Below are positions 61,204 to 64,000 of a DNA stretch of 64,000 bases, in pieces. The notes beneath the pieces are model-generated. The model was not told the DNA's origin, made no database searches, and saw only the letters and a list, made by a program, of their open reading frames with translations. Where the stretch lies: positions 849,001 through 913,000 of the forward strand of contig NZ_CP089979.1 in assembly GCF_021389935.1 (NCBI RefSeq), read 5' to 3'. The translations under genes were made by a program, and so were the position numbers. Numbering within the stretch: position 1 is the first letter of the stretch; the number at the start of each line of letters is the position of its first letter. This DNA comes from Fulvivirga ligni (GTDB taxonomy: Bacteria; Bacteroidota; Bacteroidia; Cytophagales; Cyclobacteriaceae).

Positions 61204-62544
61204 ATGAAACTTCTTAGCAACGGACAAGCCACTAACATCAAATTGTGGAGTATCAGCTCTCCGCAAATGCGTGCATTTCACTTTTCCTGGATGGCATTCT
61301 TTCTATGCTTTTTCGGATGGTTCGGTATAGCACCCATGCTTCAGGTAGTAAGAGAAGACCTGGGTATTACCACAGATCAAATTGTTACTACTAACATGGT
61401 AGCTGTAGCTTCTACAGTATTTATGCGCCTGATTATCGGGTGGTTATGTGATAAAATAGGCCCTAGAATTACTTATACCTGGCTACTGATTTTAGGTGCT
61501 ATTCCAGTTATGCTTATCGGTATTTCCCAGAATTATGAACAGTTTTTATTATTCAGAATGTTTATTGGTGCCATAGGTGCGTCATTTGTAATTACTCAGT
61601 TTCACACTTCTGTCATGTTCGCTTCTAATGTGGTAGGTACTGCTAATGCTACTACCGCTGGTTGGGGTAATCTTGGTGGCGGCGTTACACAGCAACTTAT
61701 GCCTGTAGTTTTTGCAGCGGCCCTGGCCATTTTCGGAGCGGAAACATTAGCCTGGAGATATGCCATGGTAGCACCAGGTATACTTCTTTTTATCATGGGA
61801 ATTTTATATTACAAATATACCCAGGATACACCTCAAGGAAATTATAAAGACCTTAAAGACACAGAGTTAGAAAGAAAAAATGCAGGCAGCGCATTTAGAG
61901 AAGCATGTAAAGATTATAGAGTGTGGGTGCTTTTTGTAATCTATGGTGCATGTTTCGGTGTGGAGTTAATTGTTAATTCAAAAGCTGCTTTATACTTCTT
62001 CGATTATTTTCAGATGGACATGGCCACAGCTGGTCTTATTGCCGGCCTTTTTGGTCTTATGAACCTTTTTGCTCGTTCACTGGGAGGTATTGTTGGTGAT
62101 TATTTCGGCAAAAGCTCAGGTCTTTCTGGTAGAGTACGCTGGCTATTTGTAGCACTACTGTGTGAAGGTATTGCGCTTGTAATATTCTCCAGAATGGGTA
62201 CTGTACCTACCATTATTGCTTCGTTAATAGTGTTCAGTTTATTTGTTCAGATGAGTGAAGGTGCTACTTACAGTGTGGTTCCATTCATTAATAAGAAAGC
62301 TTTGGGAGCTATATCTGGTATAGTCGGTGCTGGTGGAAATGCTGGTGCAGTAGCAGGAATGTTTTTGTTCAAAAAGCAACTTACCGGCCTTGAGTGGACA
62401 GACTCTTTCTTTATCCTCGGTTTAATAGTGGCCGGAGTGTCGTTCTTCAGCTTTGCAGTACGATTCTCAGCAGAAACAGAAGCTGCTGTGAAAGAAGAAA
62501 GAACCAGAATAGCCGAAGCAGAACCCATGCTACAGGCTTCATAA
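61204..62544 (+). CDS. NarK/NasA-family nitrate/nitrite transporter (MFS)
   Basis: A 446-residue MFS protein with about twelve membrane helices. Both nitrate signatures are present, AGWGNLGGGVTQ in helix 5 (near residue 150) and GAGGNAGAVAG in helix 11 (near residue 377), as is the GWLCDKIGPR loop after helix 2. It moves nitrate (and perhaps nitrite) through the inner membrane, feeding the reductase encoded next. It starts 18 bases after the porin gene and precedes the reductase by 24. Confidence 0.93.
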   Translation: MKLLSNGQATNIKLWSISSPQMRAFHFSWMAFFLCFFGWFGIAPMLQVVREDLGITTDQIVTTNMVAVASTVFMRLIIGWLCDKIGPRITYTWLLILGAIPVMLIGISQNYEQFLLFRMFIGAIGASFVITQFHTSVMFASNVVGTANATTAGWGNLGGGVTQQLMPVVFAAALAIFGAETLAWRYAMVAPGILLFIMGILYYKYTQDTPQGNYKDLKDTELERKNAGSAFREACKDYRVWVLFVIYGACFGVELIVNSKAALYFFDYFQMDMATAGLIAGLFGLMNLFARSLGGIVGDYFGKSSGLSGRVRWLFVALLCEGIALVIFSRMGTVPTIIASLIVFSLFVQMSEGATYSVVPFINKKALGAISGIVGAGGNAGAVAGMFLFKKQLTGLEWTDSFFILGLIVAGVSFFSFAVRFSAETEAAVKEERTRIAEAEPMLQAS

Positions 62545-62568
62545 TTTCAATTATTCTTCGGAGGGTGT

Positions 62569-64000
62569 ATGATACAAAACAAGAAAACTTATAAAAGCAC
62601 GTGCTCTTACTGCGGTGTGGGTTGTGGTGTCAAAGTGTCTATAGATAAACAAGGAAAAATTGATTTAGAAGGAGACGAGACCTATCCTGTAAATCAAGGA
62701 AAGCTTTGTAGCAAAGGCATGAACCTTCATTATACAGTAATGGAAAAGAGTGATCGATTGTTGTTTCCGCAGATGAGAGGAAGCAAGAATCATCCTCTGG
62801 CTCGTGTGAGTTGGGATGACGCTATCAATAGGGCTGCCGCCGTTTTTAAAACATTGATAGCGATGCACGGTCCTGATTCTGTAGGTTTTTATGTATCGGG
62901 TCAGTGCCTTACCGAAGAATATTACCTTGTAAACAAGTTAACCAAAGGTTTTCTTGGTACAAATAACATAGATACCAACAGTAGGCTCTGCATGAGTTCT
63001 GCTGTGGTTGGCTACAAATTGGCACTGGGTGAAGACTCAGTGCCTGTTTCTTATGAAGACATAGAACTAGCCGACTGCTTTTTTATTTCCGGGGCTAACC
63101 CTGCTTGGTGCCACCCTATTTTATTTCAACGCATACTCAGTCACAAAGAAAAAAATCCAGATGTAAAGCTCATTGTGGTTGATCCACGAGCTACAGATAC
63201 CTGCAGCATGGCAGATCTGCATTTGCAAGTGCTTCCTGGTACTGACGAAGTGCTGCTTCATGCCATCACCAGGGTGCTAATTGAACAAGGCTACGCAGAT
63301 CATGAGTTTATTCAGCAACATACTGATGGCTATGATTTGTTATATAAGGAGGTAATGAACACTTCTTTAAAAGAGGCTGCCTCCATTTGTCAGATTTCAG
63401 TGGATGATATTTTGTCTGCAGCTAGAATAATTGGTCAATCAAAAGGTTTCATCAGCATGTGGGCCATGGGACTTAACCAAAGTACTCAAGGGGTCAACAC
63501 TAATCTGGCTTTGCTTAACCTGCATTTGGTCACTGGTCAAATAGGAAAACCTGGCGCCGGTCCATTCTCACTAACAGGTCAGCCTAACGCCATGGGAGGC
63601 CGAGAGGTAGGTGGAATGGCCAATCTACTAGCCGCCCATAAAGATCTACTCAACCCTGAGCATAGAAATGAAGTAGCCGAGTTTTGGGGTGTAGATAAAA
63701 TCAATGAAAAACCAGGACTCACTGCTACTCAGATGTTTGAAGCACTGAAGTCTGGTAAAATGAAGGCTATCTGGATCATCTGTACTAACCCTTCTGTAAG
63801 TATGCCAAATGCCCGAATTGTGGACGAGGCTCTTTCTCAGGCAAAGTTTGTGGTAGTGCAGGACATATCTAATTCTAGCGATACTGCCAAGTATGCTGAT
63901 CTTTTACTGCCCGCAGCAGGCTGGCTTGAAAAAGAAGGCACCATGACTAATTCAGAACGAAGAATTAGCTATCTGCCTAAATCTGTGGATGCTCCGGGTG
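62569..64000 (+). CDS. Assimilatory nitrate reductase catalytic subunit, partial at the right edge
   Basis: The first 477 residues of a molybdopterin oxidoreductase of the NasA/NarB/NapA group, cut by the window end. The [4Fe-4S] ligands are C12, C15, C19 (TCSYCGVGCG) and C47 (LCSKG), with Lys49 behind. The Mo-coordinating Cys141 lies in RLCMSSAVVG, as in NasA/NapA, and the GQPNAMGGREVGGM segment marks the nitrate reductase branch. No Tat signal is seen, so it is cytoplasmic and assimilatory. A full GGAGG Shine-Dalgarno lies 5 bases before its ATG, which is unusual here. Confidence 0.95.
   Translation, partial: MIQNKKTYKSTCSYCGVGCGVKVSIDKQGKIDLEGDETYPVNQGKLCSKGMNLHYTVMEKSDRLLFPQMRGSKNHPLARVSWDDAINRAAAVFKTLIAMHGPDSVGFYVSGQCLTEEYYLVNKLTKGFLGTNNIDTNSRLCMSSAVVGYKLALGEDSVPVSYEDIELADCFFISGANPAWCHPILFQRILSHKEKNPDVKLIVVDPRATDTCSMADLHLQVLPGTDEVLLHAITRVLIEQGYADHEFIQQHTDGYDLLYKEVMNTSLKEAASICQISVDDILSAARIIGQSKGFISMWAMGLNQSTQGVNTNLALLNLHLVTGQIGKPGAGPFSLTGQPNAMGGREVGGMANLLAAHKDLLNPEHRNEVAEFWGVDKINEKPGLTATQMFEALKSGKMKAIWIICTNPSVSMPNARIVDEALSQAKFVVVQDISNSSDTAKYADLLLPAAGWLEKEGTMTNSERRISYLPKSVDAPG

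Noticed and set aside
1-64000. tRNA, rRNA, CRISPR array, insertion sequence, prophage or replication origin
   Set aside because: Gaps were read for cloverleaf, repeat-spacer and terminal-repeat patterns; none was seen, and no transposase, integrase or Cas-like protein is encoded.

Overview
The window looks like a chromosomal segment of a Bacteroidota bacterium, most likely an aerobic Cytophagales-type gliding or marine relative (family is inference). The clues are a type IX secretion (T9SS) C-terminal sorting domain, a 7TMR-DISM histidine kinase, DUF4293, the long Bacteroidota form of NusB in a nusB-ytxH-DUF1573-yajC-ybbR-coaE block, promoters of the TTG/TAnnTTTG type, few Shine-Dalgarno sequences and an AT-rich composition. 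No rRNA, tRNA, CRISPR array, prophage or insertion sequence was recognised. Genes are tightly packed, and most gaps are below 200 bases.

Layout. 1-3418 (minus) is a glycolipid/lipid A-type cassette: HD hydrolase, GT2 glycosyltransferase, a duplicated LAB_N membrane protein and an ArnT-like transferase that runs off the left edge. 3512-6457 holds an ECF sigma factor, a one-TM protein with a C-terminal barrel-like domain that may be its anti-sigma partner, and an outer-membrane protein. 6678-21561 is mostly housekeeping and metabolism: thioredoxin-like protein, MsrA, 7TMR-DISM kinase, phosphofructokinase, thioesterase, M61 and S9 peptidases, polyprenyl synthase, RNase R, a 3'-5' exonuclease, LipB and YraN. 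21542-29607 (minus) is an island of two-component proteins without membrane segments: four histidine kinases (two with an N-terminal receiver), two separate response regulators and two small unknown ORFs. 29784-34980 has a MORN-repeat protein, HtpG, a T9SS cargo protein and DUF4293. 35091-42671 has a thiolase, HAD phosphatase, TruA and two ABC half-exporters whose nucleotide-binding motifs look complementary. 42858-50000 has leucine dehydrogenase, the nusB-to-coaE block, a flippase-like protein and ScpA. 50164-52868 has Dxs and an alpha/beta hydrolase.

52861-64000 is an assimilatory nitrate/nitrite locus. It contains DUF4202 and CobA (siroheme) on the minus strand, then NirB, NirD, a NarX-like sensor kinase, a NarL-like regulator, an alginate-export-type porin, a NarK/NasA nitrate transporter and the start of the molybdopterin nitrate reductase. 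Together these would take nitrate across both membranes, reduce it to nitrite and then to ammonium, supply the siroheme that NirB needs, and control the pathway by nitrate/nitrite sensing.

The most notable observation is an 18-bp element, WTACGTAWWWTTACTWAA, found 21-27 bases upstream of the start codons of cobA, nirB and the porin gene. In two promoters another TACGTA lies exactly 33 bases upstream of it. This is a candidate operator for the local NarL-type regulator. I did not find a wholly new defence or mobile system in the window.
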